Part shown: piece by piece, positions 8,547-18,336 of the stretch
How the letters are laid out: every line of letters begins with the position of its first letter
Position numbering within the stretch: the stretch's first letter is position 1
NCBI GenBank assembly: GCA_024707365.1
Contig: JANPZV010000005.1
Span: 496,001-560,000 of the forward strand
Source of the DNA: Terricaulis sp.
Lineage (GTDB): Bacteria > Pseudomonadota > Alphaproteobacteria > Caulobacterales > Aquidulcibacteraceae
DNA: 64,000 nucleotides
Reading direction: 5' to 3'
The notes under the pieces: model-generated
The model's database searches: none
Seen by the model: the letters and a program-made list of their open reading frames with translations, nothing else
What the model was told of the DNA's origin: nothing
Translations under genes and position numbers: made by a program

Positions 8547-9491
8547 ATGCTCGCACCCGCCACGCCCCCCGCCTACGCCATCGAAGCGCGGGGCCTGCAA
8601 AAAACCTATCCCGGCCAGGGCAAGGCGGGGCCGACGCATGCGCTCAAGGGCATTGACCTCGCCATCCCGCGCGGCTCCTTCTTCGGGCTGCTGGGGCCGA
8701 ACGGGGCCGGCAAATCCACCTTCATCAACACGCTGGGCGGGCTTGTCACCAAATCGGGCGGGAGCGTCGCGATCTGGGGGCGCGATCTTGATCGCGACAC
8801 GCGCAATGCGCGCGGCGCCATCGGCATCGTGCCGCAGGAAATCAATATCGACCCGTTCTTCACGCCCGCCGAAGCGATGGAGATTCAGGCCGGCTATTAT
8901 GGCGTGCCGAAAGGCGAACGCCGCACCGAGGAAATTCTTCGCGCCGTCGGCCTCTGGGATAAGCGCGATGCGTATGCGCGCACGCTTTCGGGCGGGATGA
9001 AGCGGCGGCTCCTGGTGGCCAAGGCGATGGTGCATTCCCCGCCGGTGCTGGTGCTGGATGAACCCACCGCTGGCGTGGACGTCGAATTGCGCAAGCAGCT
9101 TTGGGATTATGTGCGCAGCCTGCACGCGCAGGGCGTCACCATCGTGCTGACGACGCATTATCTCGAAGAAGCGCAGGAGCTGTGCGACACCATCGCCATT
9201 ATCAATCGCGGCCAGGTGATCGCCTGCGAGCCGACGCCGCAATTGATTGGGCGCCTGGATCGCAAAACCCTTGTGGTCACGCCGCAAGCGCCGGTTGCCC
9301 CGCCACTCGGCGGCTTTGAGGACGTCACCTTCGCCATGCGCCCAAACGGGGCGTTCACGCTGACCTACAAAACCAGCGAACATTCGGTGGAGGCGCTGCT
9401 TGATCGCGTCCGCACTGCGGGCGTGGCGATCAAGGATCTTTCGATCGAAGAGCCGGATCTGGAAGATGTGTTTGTGGAGCTGACGCGCTAA
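8547..9491 (+). CDS. ABC transporter ATP-binding protein (drug/lipid exporter type, YadG-like)
   Basis: 314 residues. Walker A GLLGPNGAGKST, Q-loop region IGIVPQEINID, signature LSGGMKRRLLVAKAM, Walker B VLVLDEPTAGVD and the H-loop TTHYLEEAQELC are all intact, so it should hydrolyse ATP. A C-terminal extension of about 90 residues (LVVTPQAP... to VFVELTR) matches the regulatory tail of ABC-2 exporter ATPases such as YadG. The expected ABC-2 permease (YadH-like) is not next to it: the flanking genes are the zinc-finger protein and a glutamine amidotransferase on the other strand. Its partner must lie elsewhere. Confidence 0.88.
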   Translation: MLAPATPPAYAIEARGLQKTYPGQGKAGPTHALKGIDLAIPRGSFFGLLGPNGAGKSTFINTLGGLVTKSGGSVAIWGRDLDRDTRNARGAIGIVPQEINIDPFFTPAEAMEIQAGYYGVPKGERRTEEILRAVGLWDKRDAYARTLSGGMKRRLLVAKAMVHSPPVLVLDEPTAGVDVELRKQLWDYVRSLHAQGVTIVLTTHYLEEAQELCDTIAIINRGQVIACEPTPQLIGRLDRKTLVVTPQAPVAPPLGGFEDVTFAMRPNGAFTLTYKTSEHSVEALLDRVRTAGVAIKDLSIEEPDLEDVFVELTR

Positions 9492-9494
9492 GGC

Positions 9495-10250
9495 TTAGAG
9501 CTTCTCACCGCGCAGCGCCCGGCCCATCAGCCGGAAGAAGATCTGCCGATCTTCATCCTCGCGCGCTTTCCATTCGGGATGCCATTGCACGGCCAGCACT
9601 TGCGCGCCGTTCACCTCGGCCGACACAGCCTCGATCACGCCATCGGGCGCCACCGCCTCCACCTTCAGCCCCGGCGCGAGGCGCGCAACGCCCTGGTAAT
9701 GCACTGAAATCACGTTGAGCTCATCGCGGCCATAGGCGCGCGCCAGCAGCCCGCCTTCGGTGAGCTTCACCGGATGGGTATGATCGAAATATTGGTCAAA
9801 CGAATGATCGTCCGGCCCGTGATGCGGGATCAGTTCGGGGTGCACGGCCATGTCGCGCCGCAGCGAGCCGCCGAACGCCACGTTCAATTCCTGAAAGCCG
9901 CGGCAAATGCCGAACACCGGCTTGCCGAGGCTGAGCATTTCTTCCACCAGCTGCAACGTCATCATATCCCGTTGATGATCGAACGGGCCGGGCGCATCGT
10001 CGGCGATCTCGCCATAATGTTCGGGATTGAGATTGGAGGGCGAGCCGGTGAGCAAGAGCCCATCCAGGCGCGGCGCCACATCGCGCGCGCGCAGATAGTT
10101 CGGCATCGCCGGGATCAGCAGCGCCGCCGCATCGGCGAATTCCATCGCGCTATCGAGATAGCGCGTCATCACCGCCTGGGCGGGCTGGCCGTCGCTGACA
10201 AAGCGGTTGCAGGAAATTACGCCCAGAACCGGGCGAAGCGGCGTGCTCAT
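9495..10250 (-). CDS. puuD: Gamma-glutamyl-gamma-aminobutyrate hydrolase family (class I amidotransferase)
   Basis: 251 residues. The nucleophile elbow GICRGFQELNVAFGG contains the catalytic Cys, and VQWHPEWKA supplies the His-Glu pair of the class I glutamine amidotransferase triad. PuuD-type enzymes release GABA from gamma-glutamyl-GABA in putrescine degradation. No other puu gene is nearby, so the exact substrate is inferred from family only. The gene is convergent with the ABC ATPase, 3 bp apart. Confidence 0.82.
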   Translation of the reverse strand: MSTPLRPVLGVISCNRFVSDGQPAQAVMTRYLDSAMEFADAAALLIPAMPNYLRARDVAPRLDGLLLTGSPSNLNPEHYGEIADDAPGPFDHQRDMMTLQLVEEMLSLGKPVFGICRGFQELNVAFGGSLRRDMAVHPELIPHHGPDDHSFDQYFDHTHPVKLTEGGLLARAYGRDELNVISVHYQGVARLAPGLKVEAVAPDGVIEAVSAEVNGAQVLAVQWHPEWKAREDEDRQIFFRLMGRALRGEKL

Positions 10251-10312
10251 GGCGCTTTCATAGCATTCTCGCCGCGCGTGACGAGCCCTTTCAACACCGC
10301 TAGCATGCGCCT

Positions 10313-10642
10313 ATGCCCTACCTCTACCTCACCCTCGCCATCGTCGCCGAAGTGATCGGCACCTCGTTTCTGAAACTGGCGGACGGTTTTTCCAAACCCA
10401 TCCCCAGCCTCATCACCATTCTCGGCTATGCGGCGGCGTTCTACTTTCTTTCGCTGACGCTGCGGAGCATCCCGGTGGGCGTGGCTTACGCGATCTGGTC
10501 CGGCGTTGGCGTGGTGCTGATCTCGCTGATCGCGTGGCTGTTCATGGGGCAGAAACTTGACGCGCCGGCCGTGCTGGGCATGGGGCTGATTGTGGCGGGG
10601 GTTGTGGTGCTGAATGTGTTTTCAAAGGTGAGCGCGCATTAA
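10313..10642 (+). CDS. Small multidrug resistance (SMR) family transporter, EmrE-like
   Basis: 109 residues with four hydrophobic helices. TM1 contains the essential Glu in [17 protein letters not shown], and the [17 protein letters not shown] signature of EmrE-like SMR proteins is present. These act as small proton-coupled antiporters for cationic compounds in the inner membrane, usually as antiparallel dimers. ATG 10313 sits 62 bp from the divergent amidotransferase gene. It ends 2 bp from the convergent ABC-F gene. Confidence 0.92.
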   Translation: MPYLYLTLAIVAEVIGTSFLKLADGFSKPIPSLITILGYAAAFYFLSLTLRSIPVGVAYAIWSGVGVVLISLIAWLFMGQKLDAPAVLGMGLIVAGVVVLNVFSKVSAH

Positions 10643-10644
10643 GT

Positions 10645-12498
10645 CTACCCGGCCAGCGCCTCGCTCGCTTCCAGCCACGCGGCTTCCGCTTTCGCCAGCG
10701 CCGTCGCCGCGTGGGCGCGTTCTTTCAGCAGCGATTCCGCGCGGGCGTGATCGCGCGCGAACACGTTCGGATCAGCGAGTTCTTTATCCAGCCGCGTCAG
10801 TGCTGCTTGCGCCTGCTCCATTTCCTTTTCCGCCGCTTCGAGCTTGCGTTGCAGCGTGTATTTGGAGCTTTTGGGCTTTGCCGCCTCGGCGCGCGCGGGC
10901 TCTACGCTTTTTTCCGGCGCATCGTCCTTCGGGCGATCGGCGGCGGAGACGAGCTTGCGATAATCATCCAAACTGCCGTCATATTGGCGCGCGCGCCCGT
11001 GATAGACCAGCCACAGCCGCTCGGCGCACGCTTCGGCGAGATAAATATCGTGCGTGATCAGCAGCACCGCGCCTTCATAGCCGTTGATCGCATGGATCAA
11101 GGCTTCGCGGCTATCGATGTCCAAGTGCGCGGTGGGTTCGTCCAGCACCAGGATGTGGGGCTTGGCATGCGCCATCAGGCCCAGCAGCAGGCGCACCTTT
11201 TCGCCACCGCTTAAGCTTTCGACCTTGGTGTCGATCTTCTCCGCGCCAAAGCCCATGCGCGCGGCGAGGCTGCGCAGTTTCGGCGGCGCCCAATCGGGCT
11301 CCAGATCGCGCACATGCTCAAGCACGGTTTCGCCCGCGCGCAATTCATCGAGCTGATCCTGGCTGAAATAGCCGATCACCACCTTGCCGGAGGCCACACG
11401 CTTGCCCGCCAGCAGCGCCAGCCGCGCGGCGATGGATTTCACCAACGTGGTTTTGCCCTGCCCGTTGGGGCCGACGATGACGATGCGATCATCGTGATCG
11501 AGCCTGAGCGACACGTTGCGCAGCACAGGCTTGCCTTCGATATAGCCGAGATCGGCCCCATCCAGCACCACCAGCGGCGAGGCCAGTTCCGCCGGATCCT
11601 CGAACTGGAACGGCACGGTGCGATCCTCAAGCGGCACGGCGATGTCTTGCATCTTTTCCAGCTGCTTGATGCGGCTTTGCGCTTGGGTGGCTTTAGAGGC
11701 CTTGGCGCGGAAGCGATCGATGAATTTTTGCAGGTGCGCCTTTTGCGCGTCCTGCTTGGCCTTCATGCCTTGCGCCAGCGCCATCCGCTCGGCGCGCTTT
11801 TTCAGATAAGCGTCATAGCCGCCGACGAAAATTTCCAGCCGCTTCTCATCCAGCGCCAGGATATGCGTCACCGAACGGTTGAGCATTTCCCGATCGTGGC
11901 TGACGCAGACCACCGTATGCGGGTAATTGCGCAGATATTCCTCAAGCCAGGCCGCGCCCTCGAGATCGAGATAATTGGTCGGCTCATCCAGGATCAGAAG
12001 ATCGGGCTGGGAGAACAGCACGCCCGCCAGCGCCGCGCGCATGCGCCAGCCGCCGGAAAACTCCCGCGCGGGCCGGCGCAGATCTTCCTGCTCAAAACCG
12101 AGCCCCACCATGATGGCCGAGGCCCGCGCCTCGGCGCTGTAGGCGTCCAATTCGGCCAGGCGAATGTGAATATCGGCGATGCGCTGGGGATCGGTCGCGA
12201 TTTCGGCCTCGGCCAAAAGACCCGTCATCTCCGCGTTTGACGCCAACACAAGATCAAGCAGGGGCGTATCCACCTGGGGGGCCTCCTGCTCGACAAATCC
12301 CAGCGTGGCCCCGCGCCGCGCGCGTATGGAGCCGTTCGCCTTGCCGACCTCTTCCCGGATCAGCCGCAGCAGCGTCGATTTGCCCGTGCCGTTGCGGCCA
12401 ACGAGCCCCACCTTCCAGCCCTCGGCGATGAAGGCGTTGGCGTTCTCAAACAGCGGCCGCGCGCCGATGCGGTATGTCAGGTCAATGATTTCAAGCAC
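10645..12498 (-). CDS. ABC-F family ATPase (Uup/YheS-like), ribosome-associated
   Basis: 617 residues with two ABC cassettes and no membrane segments. The first has Walker A GLVGRNGTGKST and signature FSGGWRMR; the second has VGPNGQGKTT, LSGGEKVRLLLGLMAH and LVLDEPTAHLD. Between them is the charged linker (about residues 230-285, MKAKQDAQKAHLQKFIDRFR region) typical of ABC-F translation factors. The C-terminus (from about 535) is a Lys/Glu/Ala-rich coiled coil as in Uup and YheS. Such proteins bind the ribosomal E site. I cannot separate Uup from YheS with certainty. Confidence 0.88.
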   Translation of the reverse strand: MLEIIDLTYRIGARPLFENANAFIAEGWKVGLVGRNGTGKSTLLRLIREEVGKANGSIRARRGATLGFVEQEAPQVDTPLLDLVLASNAEMTGLLAEAEIATDPQRIADIHIRLAELDAYSAEARASAIMVGLGFEQEDLRRPAREFSGGWRMRAALAGVLFSQPDLLILDEPTNYLDLEGAAWLEEYLRNYPHTVVCVSHDREMLNRSVTHILALDEKRLEIFVGGYDAYLKKRAERMALAQGMKAKQDAQKAHLQKFIDRFRAKASKATQAQSRIKQLEKMQDIAVPLEDRTVPFQFEDPAELASPLVVLDGADLGYIEGKPVLRNVSLRLDHDDRIVIVGPNGQGKTTLVKSIAARLALLAGKRVASGKVVIGYFSQDQLDELRAGETVLEHVRDLEPDWAPPKLRSLAARMGFGAEKIDTKVESLSGGEKVRLLLGLMAHAKPHILVLDEPTAHLDIDSREALIHAINGYEGAVLLITHDIYLAEACAERLWLVYHGRARQYDGSLDDYRKLVSAADRPKDDAPEKSVEPARAEAAKPKSSKYTLQRKLEAAEKEMEQAQAALTRLDKELADPNVFARDHARAESLLKERAHAATALAKAEAAWLEASEALAG

Positions 12499-12558
12499 GC
12501 CGCCTCATGCCCTCGCGCGCGCCGGAAAGCAAAGGCCAATCGCTTGGGAGGCGCTGAC

Positions 12559-13242
12559 ATGATCGTGTTGAAGCGGGACAAGATCGAGCTGGGCTTCCAA
12601 TGGTTTACCGTGGGTTTCCTCGGCCTGCTGGGGCTGCCGCTGATCGGCATCGGGCTTTCGCTCGCCTTTGGCGGCGGCGATGAGGGTGGCGCCTTCGCGC
12701 TGATCGCCACCGGCGCGTTTTTGCTGCTGCTTGCGCTGCTGGTCGCGGATGACGCCCTGGCCACCACACTCACGCGCATTATCATCGACGATAAAAGCGT
12801 TGCGCTGCGCCTGCCCTCGCGGCGGGGCTATGTGCGCTTTAACCCGATCAACCAAACCATCGCCCGCGCCGATATCGCCGGCATCGAGCATCGCACCGAA
12901 AGCTTCGGCGCCAAGGCCAAGCAGGAAAGCTACGCCTTAACGCTTCGCGACGGCTCGCGCCTCATGCTGGGCTCGGATCGGCCGATGATCGCGCCGTTTT
13001 TCGGCAAGGCCGCGATCGCGCTCTCTGATCTCGGCGTGCCGGTGCGTAGCCTCGGCGTGGTGAAGGCCAAAACCGGGTTCATGCTGATCTGGGGCGCCAG
13101 CGTCCCGCCCTGGGATGCCGCGCCGCTGTCGGAGGCCGAGGCCTCGCGCGAGTTGCGGCGCACGGAGAATTTCCTGGTCTATACGCGCTGGATCGTGCTG
13201 GCGGGGCTGGCGCTGACGGCGGCGGCGCGGGCGTGGGGCTAA
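12559..13242 (+). CDS. Hypothetical inner-membrane protein, about 227 residues
   Basis: I start at ATG 12559, preceded by GGGAG with 8-bp spacing, rather than at the upstream TTG. Two adjacent N-terminal membrane segments (about residues 15-35 and 50-65: FLGLLGLPLIGIGLSLAFGG; FALIATGAFLLLLALLV) are followed by a cytoplasmic-looking domain (VALRLPSRRGYVRFNPINQ, IAGIEHRTESFG, GSRLMLGSDRPM). A final hydrophobic stretch (WIVLAGLALTAAARAWG) ends the protein. The arrangement resembles membrane PH-domain-like proteins, but I do not recognise a named family. Confidence 0.7.
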   Translation: MIVLKRDKIELGFQWFTVGFLGLLGLPLIGIGLSLAFGGGDEGGAFALIATGAFLLLLALLVADDALATTLTRIIIDDKSVALRLPSRRGYVRFNPINQTIARADIAGIEHRTESFGAKAKQESYALTLRDGSRLMLGSDRPMIAPFFGKAAIALSDLGVPVRSLGVVKAKTGFMLIWGASVPPWDAAPLSEAEASRELRRTENFLVYTRWIVLAGLALTAAARAWG

Positions 13243-13479
13243 AGAACATCCCAGCTTGGCACACGCGGCGTATGCCTAAGCGAAAGGCAATGAAGCGGCG
13301 CGAGGCGCAAAACCGCGCGCAAGACGCCAATCGCCTGCAATTTTGAGGTGTAAAAAGCTTGCCGCGCGCGCGGGCCGGGGGCGTGGTGGGCCAGGGGCGG
13401 GGTTCTTGCAAATCGCCTCAGAAGGCGCCCGTCCTGGGACAGTGCGCCTCTTGGGCGAAGCAGACGCCGGGGTTGGGCC

Positions 13480-13643
13480 ATGGCCGATAACGAAGAGATT
13501 GCGAGCTACGAAGTCTCCGAGGACGGCCTCACCTGGCGGCCGTACGAGCCCGCGCGCGATCAGCATATCAGCCTGCACAAACGCATCGTGTTCGCCCCCG
13601 CTGAAGGCGAGTATCCCCCTTGCGCGAAAGCGCGGCGCGTTAA
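13480..13643 (+). CDS. Possible small hypothetical protein, one-base frame break
   Basis: An ATG at 13480 opens MADNEEIASYEVSEDGLTWR with good acidic, globular-looking composition. As read it runs on, out of character, antisense through the HAD gene. Adding one C to the run at 13616-13620 gives ...EGEYPPLRESAAR with a stop at 13641-13643, which coincides with the end of the convergent HAD gene. The product would be about 54 residues. The stretch 13243-13479 before it holds no convincing gene. Confidence 0.35.
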
Positions 13644-14264
13644 GGCGCGCTCAGCCGCGCGGCCATCTCGGCCACATCAGCGAACATCATGTCCGGCCGG
13701 TGCGCGGCCAAAAGGCTCGGCAGCGCATAACCCCATTCCACGCCCGCGCAGGCGATGCCCGCTTGCCGCGCCGCTTCGATGTCGCGCGCCTCATCGCCCA
13801 CCGCGATCGCGTCGTTCGGCGCTAGCCGCGCCAGCCACAGCACGCGGCGAAATTTCTGCGCCTTGCCAAACAAGCCTGCATTGCAGGCGTAAAGCTCGAT
13901 CAGCTCCGCTTGCGCGCCGAGGGCGCGGCGGATCAGCCGCTCGCTGTTGGAGCTCACGATCGCCAGCCGCACGCCCGCAGCGTGCAAACGCGCCAATGCT
14001 TCGGGCACGCCCTCAAACAAAAGCGGCGGCGCGCTTTTCCGCTTCGCTGCGGATGTGGTGGGCGATGAACGGCAGCTTCCAAAGCGGCAAGCCGATCGCG
14101 CGCATGATGGCGCGATTATCCATGCCGCGAAACACCTCGATCTCCGCATCGGTCGCCGTGCGATAGCCAAAGCGCGGCGCGGCCTCATTCAGCGCGCGCA
14201 CCATCCACGGGCCGCTATCGGCCAGTGTTCCGTCAAAATCGAAGATGACAAGGGCTCGGCGCAT
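13640..14264 (-). CDS. HAD-superfamily hydrolase (phosphoglycolate phosphatase-like), one-base frame break
   Basis: HAD motif I is FDFDGTLADSGPWM at the N-terminus (nucleophile Asp), motif II LAIVSSNSERL, motif III Lys in GKAQKFRRVL, and motif IV AVGDEARDIEAARQAGI. The cap domain lies between motifs I and II, as in subclass IA. As read the frame ends after EKRAAAFV. One extra base in the run at 14035-14038 explains it: joining gives EAESAPPLLFEGVPEALARL with the rest in frame to 13640, about 207 residues. The likely role is a small-molecule phosphatase; substrate unknown. Confidence 0.82.
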
Positions 14265-14399
14265 TGCGGATCAACCGGAGCCCAAGAAGGAAAGATAAAT
14301 TTCCAAATCAGTCCGCCTTCGCTCCCTCGGAGCTTCGGCGAGACAGCCTTCGCCTTCGCGCGGGCTTGCCTAGCCATAGCGCGCAGCGCGCGCGAAGGC

Positions 14400-14475
<76 letters not shown>

Positions 14476-14584
14476 CCGAGGGGAGGCGCGATATAGGCGC
14501 GCCCGCTCCTGGGCGTCAAGCGAGGCGGGCGCCGGAAAATGCCGCCCGGTTGCCACCCCCGCCCGGCGCGGGCTAGATCGGCTG

Positions 14585-14893
14585 ATGATCGGGATTCTTT
14601 ACAGCATCATCCACGCGGTGATCGGCCTCTATATCGTGGTCTTGATCATCCATGTGGTGATCTCCTGGCTGTTCGCCTTCGACGTGGTGAGCCGCCGCAA
14701 TGAGTTCGTGAACGCCATCTGGCGCTTCACCACCGCGCTCACCGATCCAGTCTTGCGGCCGCTGCGGCGCCTCATCCCGCCGATCGCCGGGGTGGATCTT
14801 TCGGTGCTGGTGCTGGTGCTGGGCCTCGCCATCTTCCGCGACAGCATCCTGCCTTGGCTGGTCAATCTGATCCGCGGCGGGCCGATCCTCTGA
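14585..14893 (+). CDS. yggT: YggT family membrane protein
   Basis: 102 residues with two hydrophobic regions (about 5-30 and 75-92) separated by the conserved cytoplasmic loop WRFTTALTDPVLRPLRRLIP, a hallmark of YggT proteins. YggT family members are involved in osmotic stress, cell division or photosystem assembly in different organisms, with no defined chemistry. It is followed with overlap by a DUF167 gene, the classic yggT-yggU pair. Confidence 0.92.
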   Translation: MIGILYSIIHAVIGLYIVVLIIHVVISWLFAFDVVSRRNEFVNAIWRFTTALTDPVLRPLRRLIPPIAGVDLSVLVLVLGLAIFRDSILPWLVNLIRGGPIL

Positions 14894-15180
14894 GCGCGCG
14901 GCTCACCATCCGCCTCACCCCTTCGGCCGGCGCGGATAAGATCGACGGCGCAGCCCTCGACGAAGCCGGCAAGCCCATGCTCAAAGCCCGCGTCACCGCC
15001 GCGCCCGAGGACGGCAAGGCCAATGCGGCGCTGGAAAAGCTGATCGCCAAGGCGTTTGGCGTGGCGAAGGGCAAGGTGCAGGTCGTGCGCGGTCAAACCG
15101 CCCGCATCAAGCAGCTCGAAATCGAGGGCGCGAGCGAAGCGGAGGTCGCGGCGTTTTTGGCCAAATATACCGCGCGCTGA
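14854..15180 (+). CDS. yggU: DUF167 (YggU) family protein
   Basis: The conserved part begins SARLTIRLTPSAGADKIDGA and includes KARVTAAPEDGKANAALEKL and VVRGQTARIKQLEIEG, matching DUF167. The start is unclear. A TTG at 14854 inside yggT is the nearest ordinary codon; the conserved region itself starts at a CTG at 14890 that overlaps the yggT stop, so translational coupling is likely. The fold is a small alpha/beta sandwich of unknown biochemical role. Confidence 0.82.
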   Translation: MAGQSDPRRADPLSARLTIRLTPSAGADKIDGAALDEAGKPMLKARVTAAPEDGKANAALEKLIAKAFGVAKGKVQVVRGQTARIKQLEIEGASEAEVAAFLAKYTAR

Positions 15181-15345
15181 AAACACGTCCTCCCCCGTCA
15201 GGGGAGGTGGATCGCGGCGTAGCCGCGAGACGGAGGGGCAGGCGCGCATGCTTGTACACATAGGCGCCGCCCCCTCAGTCATCCCAGATCAAGTCCGGGA
15301 TGACAGCTCCCCGATCGGGGGAGCACGCGGCAAACAGCCGTGCTA
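15181..15345. repeat. Cluster of short palindromic extragenic repeats
   Basis: Several unrelated hairpins lie in series: CCTCCCCCGTCAGGGGAGG, then CGCGGCGTAGCCGCG, then GTCATCCC...GGGATGAC, then CTCCCCGATCGGGGGAG, and finally CACGGCAAACAGCCGTG-like arms. The first and third resemble widespread alphaproteobacterial intergenic repeats. No gene is visible. The cluster separates DUF167 from folD and could act as a transcription or mRNA-stability boundary. Confidence 0.65.
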
Positions 15346-15375
15346 AAGGCCCTCAAGCAGATTCGGAGCCCGCCC

Positions 15376-16269
15376 ATGACCGCCCGCACCATTGACGGAA
15401 AAGCCATCGCAGCGGGCCTGCGCGCGGAGATCGCGGCGGCCGTCGCCGCCTTGCCGCATCAGCCGACGCTGGCTGTGGTGCTGGTCGGGGATGATCCGGC
15501 CAGCCATGTCTATGTCGCCTCCAAGGTGAAGCAGACGGCCGAGGCCGGCATGCGCAGCCTGGAAATCCGCCTGCCCGCCGATACCGCCGAGGCCGATCTC
15601 ATCGCCCGCGTGGACGCGCTCTCGCGCGACCCGGAGGTGGACGGCATCCTGGTTCAGCTGCCGCTGCCCAAGCATATCCATGAGGCCAACGTGCTGGCCG
15701 CGCTCGATCCCTTGAAGGACGTGGACGGCCTCACCGAAGCCAGCGCCGGCAAGCTGGTGCTGGGCAAGCCGGGCCTGCGCCCCTGCACGCCGGTGGGCTG
15801 CGTGATCCTGGCCAAGAGCGAGCGGCCTGATCTTGTCGGCGCGAATGTCGTCGTCATCGGCCGTTCGATCCTTGTGGGCAAACCGGCGGCGCTGCTGTTT
15901 CTTGAGCAGAACGCCAGCGTCACCATCGCCCATTCCAAAACGCGCGATCTGAAGATGGTATGTCGCGGCGCCGACATTCTTGTCGCGGCGGTGGGCCGGC
16001 CGGAAATGGTGCGCGGCGATTGGATCAGGCCGGGGGCCATTGTCATCGATGTGGGCACCAATCGCGTGCCCGCGCCGGAAAAGGGCGAGGGCAAAACCAA
16101 GCTCGTCGGCGATGTGCATTTCGCCGAAGCGATTGAGATCGCGGCGGCGGTTTCGCCCTCTCCGGGCGGGGTCGGGCCGATGACGATCGCCTGCCTTTTG
16201 CGCAATACCGTGCTCGCCGCCTGCGCCCGGCGCGGCTGGGCCGTGCCGGCCGCGCTGGCTGAGGGATAA
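15376..16269 (+). CDS. folD: Methylenetetrahydrofolate dehydrogenase/methenyl-THF cyclohydrolase
   Basis: 297 residues, the usual FolD length. The bifunctional enzyme oxidises 5,10-methylene-THF with NADP and hydrolyses methenyl-THF to 10-formyl-THF in the cytoplasm. The catalytic Lys lies in [38 protein letters not shown] and the C-terminal [13 protein letters not shown] are diagnostic. The [13 protein letters not shown] segment has Ser where most FolD proteins have Asn (xNxGRL), a mild variant. I start at ATG 15376 because the upstream in-frame codons lie in the repeat region. Confidence 0.95.
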   Translation: MTARTIDGKAIAAGLRAEIAAAVAALPHQPTLAVVLVGDDPASHVYVASKVKQTAEAGMRSLEIRLPADTAEADLIARVDALSRDPEVDGILVQLPLPKHIHEANVLAALDPLKDVDGLTEASAGKLVLGKPGLRPCTPVGCVILAKSERPDLVGANVVVIGRSILVGKPAALLFLEQNASVTIAHSKTRDLKMVCRGADILVAAVGRPEMVRGDWIRPGAIVIDVGTNRVPAPEKGEGKTKLVGDVHFAEAIEIAAAVSPSPGGVGPMTIACLLRNTVLAACARRGWAVPAALAEG

Positions 16270-16347
16270 AAGCGTCCCCCGGCGCTTGTTCGCCATAAAT
16301 CCGTCGTCTAGCCTCCCGGCCCAGGAAATCTGGGAGAGGGGAAACTC

Positions 16348-18227
16348 GTGGCAAACACCAATACGCCGGCAGGCAAGCCGGCATCCTCGCCGCTTAATCG
16401 CTTATTTCAGCGAAAATCAGTCGATCAAATTCAATCGGAATACGCTTCGGGCGAACTGAAACGCACGCTTGGCCCGCTGAACCTTGTTCTGCTCGGCATT
16501 GGCTGCATCATCGGCGCGGGGATTTTCGTGCGCACCGGCAACGCCGCCGCCCTGCACGCCGGCCCCGCCGTGATGATCTCTTTCGTCATCGCCGGCATCG
16601 TCTGCGCCTTCGCCGGGCTTTGCTATGCTGAGCTTGCCTCGGTGCTGCCGGTTTCGGGCTCGGCCTACACCTATTCCTACGCCACCATCGGCGAGTTTGG
16701 CGCCTGGATCATGGGCGCCCTTCTTTTATTGGAATATGGCCTCGCCGCCTCGGTGGTGGCCGTCGGCTGGTCTGGATACGCGGTATCGCTGGCGCACGAT
16801 ATAGGATGGCTCATCCCACCAGAGTTTACGCAGGCGGCCGGCAAATTCGTCGTCGCCAGCGCCGCCAGCTTTGACGTCACCGACCCGGTCGTCAGCCTCA
16901 ACGCCATCACCGGCACGCTGGCCGATGGCACGCAAGTGCAATTCCTTGCATCTTCGGAAGCCGCCATTCCGGGCGTCTACACCGCCGGGCTTGAGCAATA
17001 CGCCGTGGTGAACCCCGCCGAAGGCGGCTACGGCCTCACCAACGCGATCGACATCGCCATCGCAGAACCGATCCAGGCCACGCTCACCAAAGCCACAGAA
17101 GCTTTGACCACGAGCGGCGCGCTGCATCCGCTGCCGGCTGGCGAAATCGTCACCGTGCCGGCGAACGTCGCGGTGCAATTGCCCACCTCCACCATCGCGC
17201 CGATCCCGGCCGACCAAGTGGTGAAATCCATCGCCAACCTGCCGGCGGTTGTCGTCGTGCTGGCGATGATGCTGCTGCTGGTTGTCGGTGTTTCGGGATC
17301 GGCGACGGTGAACAACATCATCGTGTTCATTAAAGTGGCCGTCATCGTCGCCTTCTGCGTCGTCGGCGCCAATACGTGAATCCGGCCAATTGGCAGCCCT
17401 TCATCCCCGCGCCCACCGGCAATCCCGGCGAGTTCGGCTGGGATGGGGTGATGCGCGCGGCCACCATCGTGTTCTTCGCCTATATCGGCTTTGAGGCGGT
17501 CTCCACCGCCGCGGGCGAGGCCAAGAACCCGCAAAAGGACATGCCGATGGGCATCCTGGGCTCGCTGGTGATCTGCACCGTGCTCTACATGGCGACCTCG
17601 GCCGTGCTCACCGGCGTCATTCCCTTCACCAAGCTGAACGTCGCCGCCCCGGTGGCCACCGCGGTCAACGCGTTCGGCCCGCAATGGGACTGGCTGGCGT
17701 ACTCGATCAAGATCGGCGCGATCGCGGGCCTCACGTCAGTGATCCTGGTGCTGCTGTTTGGCCAGACGCGCGTGTTCTACACGATGAGCAAGGACGGCTT
17801 GCTGCCCAAGCAGCTCGCCAACGTGCACAAGAAGTTCAAGACGCCGTGGATCAACACCATCGTCACCGGCATTCTTGTCGCCGCCGCCGCCGCCGTGTTC
17901 GACATCAACACGCTGGGCGATCTCACCTCGATCGGCACGCTGGCGGCCTTCGCCATGGTGTGTATCGCGGTGATGTGGCTGCGCCAGACGCGGCCTGATC
18001 TGGAGCGCGGCTTCAAAGTGCCGTTCTACCCGGTCACGCCGATCCTCGGCATCATCTCGTGCGTATTCCTGATCACCCGGGTTGGCCCGCGTGAGCAGCT
18101 GTTCTTCTTCTACTTCCTGATCGGGGCGGTGGTGCTCTACTTCGCCTACGGCATCTGGAACTCCAAGCTCGGCAAGGGCGAAGTGGTCAAAGGCCACGAG
18201 CCCCCGCCGATGGACCTGCCGCACTAA
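16348..18227 (+). CDS. APC-family amino acid permease (cationic type) with long extra loop, frame break
   Basis: GTG 16348 follows GGGAGAGGGGAAACTC. The N-terminal part contains [20 protein letters not shown], the APC TM1 signature; later helices include [20 protein letters not shown]. As read the frame stops after VVGANT near 17379. One missing base near 17371-17373 restores [17 protein letters not shown]... to 18227, about 626 residues. Typical relatives are about 460-540 residues. The excess sits between TM3 and the next helix (about residues 157-305): a polar, helix-poor segment predicted to be periplasmic ([29 protein letters not shown]). The protein imports or exchanges amino acids; the substrate is not assignable. 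Confidence 0.85.
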
Positions 18228-18249
18228 GCAAGGCCCATCGCAGAAACCG

Positions 18250-18282
18250 AACCGCCGGCGGCGACGCCGGCGGTTTTGTTTT
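18250..18282 (+). terminator. Rho-independent terminator after APC permease
   Basis: A perfect 10-bp stem AACCGCCGGC / GCCGGCGGTT with a 6-nt loop is followed by TTGTTTTGGG. It lies 22 bp after the permease stop and before the pterin dehydratase gene. Confidence 0.85.
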
Positions 18283-18336
18283 GGGCGCCTTCCCAAATCG
18301 CCGCCCCGCGCTAGCTTGCCAGCAAAGGAGCCCCCA

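Noticed and set aside
11314-12240. 308-codon plus-strand frame
   Set aside because: It is antisense to the ABC-F ATPase with intact Walker motifs; shadow frame.
13272-13346. 24-codon basic peptide MPKRKAMKRREAQ...
   Set aside because: No ribosome site and no support beyond being open. Kept as unassigned sequence.
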